Of a DNA stretch of 64,000 nucleotides, positions 8,476-16,231 are shown piece by piece. Both the position numbers and the translations under genes were made by a program. How positions within the stretch are numbered: position 1 is the stretch's first letter; every line of letters starts with the position of its first letter. The stretch is from Sediminicola sp. (GTDB taxonomy: Bacteria > Bacteroidota > Bacteroidia > Flavobacteriales > Flavobacteriaceae), in the NCBI GenBank assembly GCA_024643325.1, contig JAHEND010000035.1, positions 1-64,000 on the forward strand. Direction: 5' to 3'. The notes under the pieces were generated by a model. It worked only from the letters and a program-made list of their open reading frames with translations. It was not told the DNA's origin and did no database searches.

Positions 8476-9723
8476 CTAATCTGCTATGTATCCGTGCTCC
8501 CCTTGGTCATTGTCTTTAAAAATAGTTCTTAGGATTTCTTTACTAGGCTTTGAAATGACTGGTGCAAAGTATTTGTTATACAATGCATAGCCCAATGGAT
8601 TGTTTTCTTGAAATCCTTGAGGTGTTTTTGAATTGTCATTCCATTCTGGAGATAAGGAGGCATTTTCCCAAAATTCACTGAAGTCCCACATAGCAAATGT
8701 GATTAAATACTGGTATTCCTTTAACATTACAGCGGCGCCTTCAGGGTCGTTAATGTCTCCATATCCAGGAGAAAAAGTGCCATTATCATAGGCCTCTTTC
8801 ATTGCTTTGAAAAGTTCATTATTTTCCAAATAACCTCTATCCTCCCACTCCATATCTAAGGCCAATTCTGAACCAGTTACACCACCTCTTACCCCAAAAC
8901 GGTGCAAGGTGTGTAAAATATGCTCTAAAATTTCATTTATATCATTGTCTCCAGTAAGTGGACTGTCTCCGTGACTGCTGTTTTTATACCAAACCATGTC
9001 GTCTAACTTTAATCCATCCGAAAAAGGCTCATATTGAGGCCATTCAGTCAAACTATTTGGATCCATAAGAAAATTAGGAGAATAACTATCCCCCCCACCA
9101 TAAGCAATTCTCTGACCTGTTTGAATACCTTCATGCCAACCTGAAACACCAGCAAGCGTTTTTAACATGTTTTCTTGATCCTCTTTATTAATACCCGCTC
9201 CCTCTTTATCTAATAAAAGCTTATACACTTGAGCGGTTTTGTAAATCCAAGTATCTGGCACAGCCTCTTGACCCCCAACAGCACCTGCTGCAATTAGTTT
9301 AACTCCATACACTTCTAGGTAATTTCCAAAAAAGAATTTAGAAGCATCCATTTCAATAATGTCACCACTGTTGTAGTAATTTGCGGTAACAATCACCTGA
9401 AACAATGCTTTTATGGTGGTGTTACTATTTATGGTAAGGCTAATTGAGTTGGTAGTCTCAGAACTACCTTCCCATCCTGTAAATTCATATCCTTCACTTG
9501 GCGTAGCTGTAACCGTCACTGTACTGCCTGTCTCGTATTCTCCACTAATATTATTAACTGTTCCTCCTTCTCCTGCAGTGACACTTAAAGTGTACTTCAC
9601 CACCGGTGCTGGTGTTACAGGTTTGCTAATGGGTGTTGGGTCAGGAATGCTTACAGAGTCTGCGCTATCTGAACTACAAGAAATAAAAAAGGATACAATA
9701 AATATGGTAATGTAACTTTTCAT
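8476..9723 (-). CDS. Lipoprotein with InlB-like repeat and unknown domain
   Basis: A predicted lipoprotein of 415 residues. The ATG at 9723 gives MKSYITIFIVSFFIS-C, a good lipoprotein signal; the tracked start 12 codons upstream would run through a terminator hairpin. One InlB B-type repeat (~50-115, GEGGTVNNISG, FTGWEG) is followed by about 290 residues I do not recognise. These contain a histidine-rich helix (EHILHTLHRFG, ~260), a tryptophan-rich stretch and an acidic C-terminus. The spaced histidines could bind metal, but I cannot assign an enzyme family. The message starts with an unusual leader: a small ORF plus terminator-like hairpin (9740-9802). Confidence 0.75.
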   Translation of the reverse strand: MKSYITIFIVSFFISCSSDSADSVSIPDPTPISKPVTPAPVVKYTLSVTAGEGGTVNNISGEYETGSTVTVTATPSEGYEFTGWEGSSETTNSISLTINSNTTIKALFQVIVTANYYNSGDIIEMDASKFFFGNYLEVYGVKLIAAGAVGGQEAVPDTWIYKTAQVYKLLLDKEGAGINKEDQENMLKTLAGVSGWHEGIQTGQRIAYGGGDSYSPNFLMDPNSLTEWPQYEPFSDGLKLDDMVWYKNSSHGDSPLTGDNDINEILEHILHTLHRFGVRGGVTGSELALDMEWEDRGYLENNELFKAMKEAYDNGTFSPGYGDINDPEGAAVMLKEYQYLITFAMWDFSEFWENASLSPEWNDNSKTPQGFQENNPLGYALYNKYFAPVISKPSKEILRTIFKDNDQGEHGYIAD

Positions 9724-9739
9724 GATTTTGGGATAAATT

Positions 9740-9802
9740 TTAAAAAAACCCTCCTTCACAGAGGGTTCGATTTGGAAGTAGAAAAGGTTTCGTTTTATTC
9801 AT
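9740..9802 (-). CDS. Possible 20-codon leader ORF before lipoprotein
   Basis: On the minus strand an ATG at 9802 opens MNKTKPFLLP...EGGFF and stops (TAA) inside the U-run of a terminator hairpin, 16 nt before the lipoprotein ATG. The position is that of an attenuator leader peptide. However, the codons show no striking enrichment for one amino acid, and there is no direct evidence of translation. Confidence 0.3.
   Translation of the reverse strand: MNKTKPFLLPNRTLCEGGFF
9742..9767 (-). terminator. Terminator-like hairpin in lipoprotein leader
   Basis: On the minus strand AACCCTC (9767-9761), a 7-nt loop, GAGGGTT (9753-9747) and a run of U's form a standard intrinsic terminator. It lies 19 nt upstream of the lipoprotein start, so a leader transcript must read through it. 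No gene lies just upstream on this strand that would need it, which makes conditional termination possible. Confidence 0.6.
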
Positions 9803-9997
9803 TTGTTTAACTAAACTTTTGCTCTAAAACAATGATATAAATAATACAAGGCTTTGAAAAATGATGTGATCGCTTTTCTCGTTTTACGAATATTTTTTCA
9901 AGATTTGTGAATACACTTATCAAAGACTTTACACACTAAAACGAAAAATGTATATTTATATTCGCTAATTAATTTTACCCAAAGAATTCTACCTAAA

Positions 9998-11113
9998 ATG
10001 TTTTACGCTTTATTGTTGGTTTCCATTAGCCTTATTGGTTTTTTATTAGCATCTATTTTGTTTTCAAAAAGAAAAGCAAATAGCTATTATAATAAATACG
10101 TGGTTGCACTTATTTTAATAATTTCACTTAGAATTTTTTTAGTAGGACTTTATTTAACTTTTAAAAAAGAAATTTTGGAAGTCATTGTATTATACAGTAG
10201 ACCTTTAGTATTAATGGCATTTCCTCTTCTTTATTCTTACATTAAAAGTATTTTAAATGTATCTAAATCAAAAAATGAAATTTCATTTAAATTTTTGTTT
10301 GCCCCTATTATTCTATTTGTTTTTATTATTTTAAAAAGTAAAGGATATGAAAGTGATGATTATCACAACGTAGTTTTTGGTAGCTATTTTTTAGTTCCGA
10401 TTGCTATGGTATCCTTCGTATTATGGCACTTTATTTTTACACTTAAAAATTATTTAAAATTTGCAAAAAATCAAAGAGGTGCTTTAAAATTTTCTGATGA
10501 TATTAAAATCATTAAAGTTTGGAGCGCTATTATAACTGGTGGAATTGGATTTTCTTTAATTTCTTTAATAATAATGTTCATTAGAGATTATAAATTAATG
10601 CCCGCTGCAAATGAATTTCTACTCCTTCTCAATGCGCTATTTTGGCTATACTGTTTTTTTAGAATGTTTAATGAACCCTTACTACTATATGGTATTTCTG
10701 GTGTAGAAAAAATAAGTAAACCAGAGGCAGAGATATGGTTAAAAACAGCCCGTGTTATTTCTAGTGATAAAGATATTTCATTACAAAGAAATATGTACTC
10801 TAAAATAGATCTCTACAAAACACAAATAGAAGCATTTCTTTCAGATACGGATTCTTTTAAAACAACCGAGTTTAACCTTACAGTCATTTCTCAAAAAACC
10901 AATATTCCAGCAAGTCATATTTCATTTATGATTAGATTGTATTCAAAATACACCATGAATGAATTAAAGAATTTTTTGAGAATTAAGGAAGCAGAAGCGC
11001 TTCTGGCTTTAAATGATTCTAATTTAATGTTAAAAGAAGTAAGTTTAATGGTGGGCTATAAGTCCTATACCAGTTTTTATGAAGCCTATAAAAAGTTTGG
11101 TGCCAATGTTTAA
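9998..11113 (+). CDS. Membrane-anchored AraC-type regulator (second copy)
   Basis: 371 residues with the same plan as the protein at 4670: about seven membrane segments (residues 1-225, ending at the family motif FNEPLLLYG), a linker, and an AraC-type HTH (VGYKSYTSFYEAYKKFG). The chain stops right after KKFGANV, so the usual G-x-S-P-x-x-Y/F tail of the AraC domain is missing and the last helix is shortened. It is divergent from the lipoprotein at 8476-9723 and only 15 bp upstream of the acylase gene, so cotranscription with the acylase is likely. Control of either neighbour is inference. AT-rich compared with the acylase. Confidence 0.85.
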   Translation: MFYALLLVSISLIGFLLASILFSKRKANSYYNKYVVALILIISLRIFLVGLYLTFKKEILEVIVLYSRPLVLMAFPLLYSYIKSILNVSKSKNEISFKFLFAPIILFVFIILKSKGYESDDYHNVVFGSYFLVPIAMVSFVLWHFIFTLKNYLKFAKNQRGALKFSDDIKIIKVWSAIITGGIGFSLISLIIMFIRDYKLMPAANEFLLLLNALFWLYCFFRMFNEPLLLYGISGVEKISKPEAEIWLKTARVISSDKDISLQRNMYSKIDLYKTQIEAFLSDTDSFKTTEFNLTVISQKTNIPASHISFMIRLYSKYTMNELKNFLRIKEAEALLALNDSNLMLKEVSLMVGYKSYTSFYEAYKKFGANV

Positions 11114-11128
11114 ATTAAAGATAGTTGT

Positions 11129-13195
11129 ATGCGCTTAAAAAATAATATTGCTATTACTGCAAGCTTGCTCTTTTCACTAAATACAGCTATTGCACAAGTA
11201 AACCCCAAAAACGTAGAGATCATTAGAGATACTTTTGGGGTGCCACATATCTATGCCAAAACAGATGCCGGTGCCGCCTATGGCTTGGCCTGGGCCAATG
11301 CAGAAGACGACTTTGAAACCATGCAACTGGGCTATTTAGCAGGCAATGCGCTCTTGAGTAAGCATCTGGGATTAAAAGGGGCTTCTGCAGATTTTGTGAC
11401 CCAACTCATCCAAGGCGCTTCTTATGTGGAGGCCAATTATGAGAGCCAGGTATCTGATGATTTTAAAAAGGTTTTAGAAGGCTTTTGTGACGGACTCAAT
11501 GCCTATGCGAAAGTACATCCTAAGGAAGTGTTGGTAAAATCTTTATTGCCATTTACGCCTAAAAAATTAATGACCTATACCTATTTGCAGCTGTTTGTCA
11601 TGTCTGACGCAGATATACTGGTCGCTGCTATAGCGAGCAACAAAACAATAGAATTAAGACCAAAAGAGTCCGTTACAGGTTCCAACACCTTTGCCTTTAA
11701 TTCTAAGAAGACCCAAGACGGAAGCGTGTACTTGGCTATTAATCCGCATCAGCCCCTTGAGGGGCCAACTGGTTGGTACGAGGCCCATTTAAACTCTGAA
11801 GAAGGCACTAATATTGTAGGGGCCTTATTCCCTGGTGCTCCGGTTATTTTAATAGGCTCAAATAATTATTTAGGCTGGTCCCATACGGTGAACAAGCCAG
11901 ACAAAGCAGATATTTTTGAGTTAGAAATGGATCCTGACCATAAAGACCATTACATGGTGAATGCCGTATCCTACCCTCTTGAAAAATTTAAAGCCAAAGT
12001 ATTTTTAAAATTTTTAGGCCTTCGTATTGGCGTAAAAAAGAAATTTTACCGCAGTATGTTTGGACCTACGCTTAAAAATAAAACTGGGGTGTATGCAGTC
12101 AGAACAGGCTCTTTATTCGGTATGGGTGCTATAGAGCAATGGTGGCACATGAATAAAGCGCGGAATTTTTCTGAATTCTACAAAGCCCTTGAACCACAAC
12201 ATATTCCGGGTTTTAATATCAGTTACGCAGACAGGTATGACACCATTTACTATGTATCTAATGCTAAGTTACCCATTAGAGCAAAGGGATATGACTGGCA
12301 AAAAATAGTGCCTGGAAACACCAAAAAAACACTTTGGAAAGATTTTTACACCCTAAAAGATATGCCACAGCAATTACAACCAAGTTCTGGCTATGTCTAT
12401 AACACCAACCACTCCCCTTTCATTTCTGCGGGTCCAGAAAACCATTTAGATCCTGATACATTTAATGCAGATATGGGATTTGAGCGTTTTAATAACAATA
12501 GAAGTGCACGCTTTCAAGAACTCATGAGTGGTTTTGATAAAGTGAGTTATGAAGATTTTTTAAGCCTTAAATACGACCATCAATTGCCTAACAAACTGCA
12601 GTACACCTTTATGAATATAGATGCGTTGTTTAAAATGGATCCAGCTGCTTATCCGGAGGTAGCATCACTAGTAAAGCGCATTCAGAATTGGGATAGAAAA
12701 TCAGATCCTAAAAGCAAAGGTGCTGGAGCCTATGCCATCTTTTATTATTTGGTGAGAAAGTATGTAAACCAACAACCCAATGCCACTTTTAGTGAAGCCG
12801 CTTTGGTGCCAGTGCTTAATGAAACATTGGCCTATATGAAGACTCATTTTGGCAGTACAGAGGTTGCCTTGGGAGATTTTATTAAGGTGGTAAGAGGAGA
12901 CCAAGAAATGCCCAGTTTTGGGTTGCCAGATGTACTGACTGCCATGCACGCAGCCCCTTACAAAAATGGAAGACTAAAAGTAACCGCTGGAGAGTCTTAT
13001 ATTCAATTGGTTCGCTTTACCAGCGAAGGAGCTAGCATAAGGTCTATGGTGCCTTATGGAAGTTCTAATAGACCCAATTCTCCCCATTATGCAGATCAGT
13101 TACCCTTGTATATGAAATTCCAAACCAAAGCCATGCCTTTGGATAGGGCGTATTGGGAAAAAGAGGCGACTAGAATTTACCACCCTATCCAATAG
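11129..13195 (+). CDS. Penicillin acylase family Ntn hydrolase
   Basis: A 688-residue secreted amidase of the penicillin/acyl-homoserine-lactone acylase family. A signal peptide ends at about residue 22 (AIA-QVN). The N-terminal part (IIRDTFGVPHIYAKTD) is the alpha chain. The autocatalytic cleavage site GSN at 184-186 makes Ser185 the predicted N-terminal nucleophile of the beta chain, followed by AINPHQPLEGP and GWSHTVN. Such enzymes mature by self-cleavage in the periplasm and hydrolyse amide bonds of beta-lactams, N-acyl homoserine lactones or N-acyl amino acids; the substrate cannot be read here. The gene follows the 7TM-AraC regulator by 15 bp. Its 3' end overlaps the convergent GNAT gene by 11 bp. 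Confidence 0.9.
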   Translation: MRLKNNIAITASLLFSLNTAIAQVNPKNVEIIRDTFGVPHIYAKTDAGAAYGLAWANAEDDFETMQLGYLAGNALLSKHLGLKGASADFVTQLIQGASYVEANYESQVSDDFKKVLEGFCDGLNAYAKVHPKEVLVKSLLPFTPKKLMTYTYLQLFVMSDADILVAAIASNKTIELRPKESVTGSNTFAFNSKKTQDGSVYLAINPHQPLEGPTGWYEAHLNSEEGTNIVGALFPGAPVILIGSNNYLGWSHTVNKPDKADIFELEMDPDHKDHYMVNAVSYPLEKFKAKVFLKFLGLRIGVKKKFYRSMFGPTLKNKTGVYAVRTGSLFGMGAIEQWWHMNKARNFSEFYKALEPQHIPGFNISYADRYDTIYYVSNAKLPIRAKGYDWQKIVPGNTKKTLWKDFYTLKDMPQQLQPSSGYVYNTNHSPFISAGPENHLDPDTFNADMGFERFNNNRSARFQELMSGFDKVSYEDFLSLKYDHQLPNKLQYTFMNIDALFKMDPAAYPEVASLVKRIQNWDRKSDPKSKGAGAYAIFYYLVRKYVNQQPNATFSEAALVPVLNETLAYMKTHFGSTEVALGDFIKVVRGDQEMPSFGLPDVLTAMHAAPYKNGRLKVTAGESYIQLVRFTSEGASIRSMVPYGSSNRPNSPHYADQLPLYMKFQTKAMPLDRAYWEKEATRIYHPIQ

Positions 13196-13640
13196 TGAAT
13201 AGTTTTTCTTGAGGCCTTGCTTCTGGAAGAGTATTTGCATATTCCACATAGCCCAAAGGTATGTAGAAACTCTCAAGTGATAGGTCTTCTATAGTGAGCC
13301 ACAATTTGGGGGCTGCTTTAGCAATGTGATTTAAAAGTTGTGCGCCTAGGCCCAGCGATCTATGGCTTGGAACAACCCACACAAAACCCAAATAAAGGTG
13401 TCCAGCTGCGAATAAATCCGGTCCATGAAGAAATTCTAATGGAGTTGGGTTTAAAGCCATTTGATTAAATACAATGCCACCTGCAACTATTGCTCCGTTT
13501 TTATTTAAAGTAAATACAGATTGAACGCCCCGGTTTTTTGGCCATTGCAATATTAGTTCATTGCGCCAATCTAGCGGCAATAAAGAAATAAATAAGGACC
13601 AATTTTCAGAAGGCAATGGTTCAAAAAAAATTATTTGCAT
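13185..13640 (-). CDS. GNAT family N-acetyltransferase
   Basis: A 151-residue protein with the GNAT fold: a beta-strand pair (GAIVAGGIVFNQ), a central strand LYLGFVWVVPSHRSLGLGAQLL that contains the acetyl-CoA binding Q/R-x-x-G-x-G/A-type loop, and a C-terminal YIPLGYVEY segment. The substrate is unknown. It is the second gene of a two-gene minus-strand operon, 19 bp after the ATP-grasp gene, so both may act on the same small molecule. The N-terminal MQIIFFEPL start is the only good in-frame ATG. Confidence 0.82.
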   Translation of the reverse strand: MQIIFFEPLPSENWSLFISLLPLDWRNELILQWPKNRGVQSVFTLNKNGAIVAGGIVFNQMALNPTPLEFLHGPDLFAAGHLYLGFVWVVPSHRSLGLGAQLLNHIAKAAPKLWLTIEDLSLESFYIPLGYVEYANTLPEARPQEKLFTIG

Positions 13641-13659
13641 CCCTTAAAATTATTTGGTT

Positions 13660-14976
13660 TTATAACAAGCCCCAGGCCCAAAGTTTATCAAAATCTTCTG
13701 CCCAACGGTCTCCAATATCTGTCCTGTAATAAGTATTGTTTATGATTACATTCGAAATCCTTGAATACATCACTTTTTGAGCATCTTTCATGCTTAAGCC
13801 GGTTCCGGAAACCAGTAAAGCAATGCCAGTATTGCCTGTAATGAGCCATTCGTCATTGATTTTTTTGAGGTGCATGGGGTGAATGCCCTCTCTTTGCTCT
13901 CTTTTAAAAACAAGGACTGAATCCTTTGAAAACAACCTAAAGGTTTTTTTGTCTTCAAAAGGAAAAGGGGGTACGACCATAAAGGCACCTACCTGAAACC
14001 CCTTTTTAACCTGTATTTTAAAATCTTGCCCTGTAGCCAATTTATAAAACAATTGGCCCAGTGGTTCAGTAATGCCTGCTCTTTGAATAAAGACCTGAGG
14101 GTATCCAAAACGAGAAGTAAATTCCAAAGGGAATATCCCATTTCCATTCACAATACAATTAATGTCTAATTGACCCACAAAGCCCTCTTTCGCTAGGGTC
14201 GGTTCGAATTTTTTAAGGGTAGCTTCAAAGATAGGAGAATCTGGAGTCCAAAACATAGAGGAACCCATCTCACCAGTTGAAACACCCAACTCTTTAGGGA
14301 ATAATTTCTTATGCTCGAAAGTAACATTAATGGGGTAAACAAATGCTAATCCATTAAAATAGGCAGACACAGAGACCTCTACTCCTTTAACTTTTCGTTG
14401 CAACTGAAAATTACCAAAATCATTGCCCCAAGATTTTTCATAGGCCTTTAAAACCCTAATCACATCCAAACCTTCGTCATCGGTACCCACAAAAAGCAAT
14501 TGCTTGTATTCTTGAGTTTCTCCAGAAGGTTTAATGACATAAGCTTGCGGATGCTGTTTTACATAGGCAATAGCTTCTTGAAAACTACTAAAATCTTTAT
14601 ATGGAAGTGTTTTAACGCCATGTCTTTTAAGTTCTGCCTGACCAAAATCGCGATCTAATTCAAGTTTGTCCGTATAAAAAGTTCCTCCTAATACCACTTT
14701 ACCTTCTGCCCTAAGCTTGGAGCAAATAGCACCATATCCAGTATAATCAAAAATAAGGAGGTCTGCCCATTCAATGTGCTGCTTCCAATCAGATACTTTT
14801 GGAACAAAACCCAGTCCAATCTCTTTTGATCCTTTGTCTTCAATATAAAACTTTATGCTATGCCCTTCTAAATACATGGCATAGGCCAAATCTAGACTTT
14901 CGCCCCATCGAGAGACCAACAAGATTTTTTTCTTGTCTAATAGAGGTTTAGTAGACACCTCATGCTTTTTCTTCAT
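13660..14976 (-). CDS. PurD-like ATP-grasp ligase
   Basis: 438 residues resembling phosphoribosylamine-glycine ligase. An N-terminal Rossmann-like domain (KKILLVSRWGESLDLAYAM) is followed by an ATP-grasp domain (AYVIKPSGETQEYKQLLFVG ... GQLDINCIVNGNG ... LEFTSRFGYPQV), in which the ECNARFG-type magnesium-binding loop of PurD appears as EFTSRFGYP. The divergent N-terminus and the GNAT neighbour rather than pur genes argue against a housekeeping purine role. It probably forms an amide bond between an acid and an amine. Function unassigned. Confidence 0.75.
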   Translation of the reverse strand: MKKKHEVSTKPLLDKKKILLVSRWGESLDLAYAMYLEGHSIKFYIEDKGSKEIGLGFVPKVSDWKQHIEWADLLIFDYTGYGAICSKLRAEGKVVLGGTFYTDKLELDRDFGQAELKRHGVKTLPYKDFSSFQEAIAYVKQHPQAYVIKPSGETQEYKQLLFVGTDDEGLDVIRVLKAYEKSWGNDFGNFQLQRKVKGVEVSVSAYFNGLAFVYPINVTFEHKKLFPKELGVSTGEMGSSMFWTPDSPIFEATLKKFEPTLAKEGFVGQLDINCIVNGNGIFPLEFTSRFGYPQVFIQRAGITEPLGQLFYKLATGQDFKIQVKKGFQVGAFMVVPPFPFEDKKTFRLFSKDSVLVFKREQREGIHPMHLKKINDEWLITGNTGIALLVSGTGLSMKDAQKVMYSRISNVIINNTYYRTDIGDRWAEDFDKLWAWGLL

Positions 14977-15149
14977 AAAAATAGGCTTAGAGCCTCGTTA
15001 TAATATAGGGTCAAAATTACATATAAACTAGATTCAAATTGAAAATATTAAAGCGAGAATAACACAAAAACAAAGTAGCCGCAACCCTCTATTTTTTTGT
15101 AATTTTATAGCCTTAAGAAAAGATTGAAAAAGTCTTTCAAATACAAGGA

Positions 15150-16178
15150 ATGAATATATTAGTTACAGGAGCCGCTGGGTTTATAGGTTTTCATGTGTGT
15201 CAACAATTATTGTCAGAAGGCCACACGGTAGTTGGATTGGACAATATCAATGACTACTATGAGCTGGGTTTAAAATACGCAAGGCTAGAAGCATTGGGCA
15301 TTTCAAATGCATCGGAATTACCATATAACGAAACGATACAGACCCATAAAAAGCAAAAATTTAGTTTTGTAAAACTTAATATTGAGGACCGAGAAAATCT
15401 TCCGAGTTTGTTTGCCAACCACTCTTTTGATGTGGTTTGCAATTTAGCTGCACAAGCTGGTGTGAGATACAGCATTGAAAACCCTGAAACCTATATAGAC
15501 AGCAATATTGTAGGCTATTTAAATATCCTTGAAGCGTGCAGACATTATAACGTTAAACATTTGGTTTATGCGAGTTCTTCCTCCGTATATGGTCTAAATG
15601 AAGACATTCCTTTTAGTACCGATCAGAAAGTAGACAGACCTATTAGCCTTTACGCCGCCTCAAAAAAAAGTAATGAACTCATGGCCCATACCTACAGCCA
15701 TTTATATGGATTTTGTACTACAGGCCTTCGTTTTTTTACAGTATACGGTCCATGGGGAAGACCAGATATGGCCTTGTTTTTATTTACCAAAGCTATCCTT
15801 GAAGATCGTGCTATAGAGGTGTTTAACCATGGAAATATGTCAAGGGACTTTACCTATATAGATGATATTTGCAAGGGGGTTACTAACATCATAAACGAAG
15901 ACACTAGCGATAGAGAAAATACAAATGCCCTTTATAAATTGTATAACATTGGCAACAGCAATCCAGTGGCACTCACGGAATTTATTGAAGCCATAGAAGA
16001 AGCTTTGGGTAAAAAGGCCATAAAAAACCTCCAGCCCATGCAAGCTGGAGATGTAGCCAAAACATGGGCAGACGTTAGTGGATTAGAAAAAGAGTATCAT
16101 TACCATCCCAATACCCCTGTAAAAGAGGGTATTAAACAGTTTATAGATTGGTATAAAACATATTATAAAATAGCATAA
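15150..16178 (+). CDS. NAD-dependent sugar-nucleotide epimerase (UDP-GlcA 4-epimerase type)
   Basis: A 342-residue extended short-chain dehydrogenase. It has the N-terminal NAD motif TGAAGFIGFH, the catalytic SSSVYG serine and YAASK Tyr/Lys pair, and FTVYGPWGRPDM plus RDFTYIDDI, which are typical of UDP-glucuronate 4-epimerases (UDP-GlcA to UDP-GalA). It is the first gene of a plus-strand trio with two nucleotide-sugar dehydrogenases. The downstream UDP-glucose dehydrogenase would make its substrate. A cytosolic role in making uronic acids for capsule, exopolysaccharide or glycoprotein glycans is inferred. Confidence 0.88.
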   Translation: MNILVTGAAGFIGFHVCQQLLSEGHTVVGLDNINDYYELGLKYARLEALGISNASELPYNETIQTHKKQKFSFVKLNIEDRENLPSLFANHSFDVVCNLAAQAGVRYSIENPETYIDSNIVGYLNILEACRHYNVKHLVYASSSSVYGLNEDIPFSTDQKVDRPISLYAASKKSNELMAHTYSHLYGFCTTGLRFFTVYGPWGRPDMALFLFTKAILEDRAIEVFNHGNMSRDFTYIDDICKGVTNIINEDTSDRENTNALYKLYNIGNSNPVALTEFIEAIEEALGKKAIKNLQPMQAGDVAKTWADVSGLEKEYHYHPNTPVKEGIKQFIDWYKTYYKIA

Positions 16179-16200
16179 GGGCAGTACTTTTTCAAAGTAT

Positions 16201-16208
16201 TACATTTG
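16201..16208 (+). promoter_or_regulatory. Candidate -7 box before ugd
   Basis: TACATTTG matches the Bacteroidota TAnnTTTG element and sits 24 bp before the ugd ATG, in a 53-bp gap. No clear TTTG -33 box was found, so it is only a candidate. Confidence 0.4.
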
Positions 16209-16231
16209 CCCCAATAACACCCAAATAAAAA

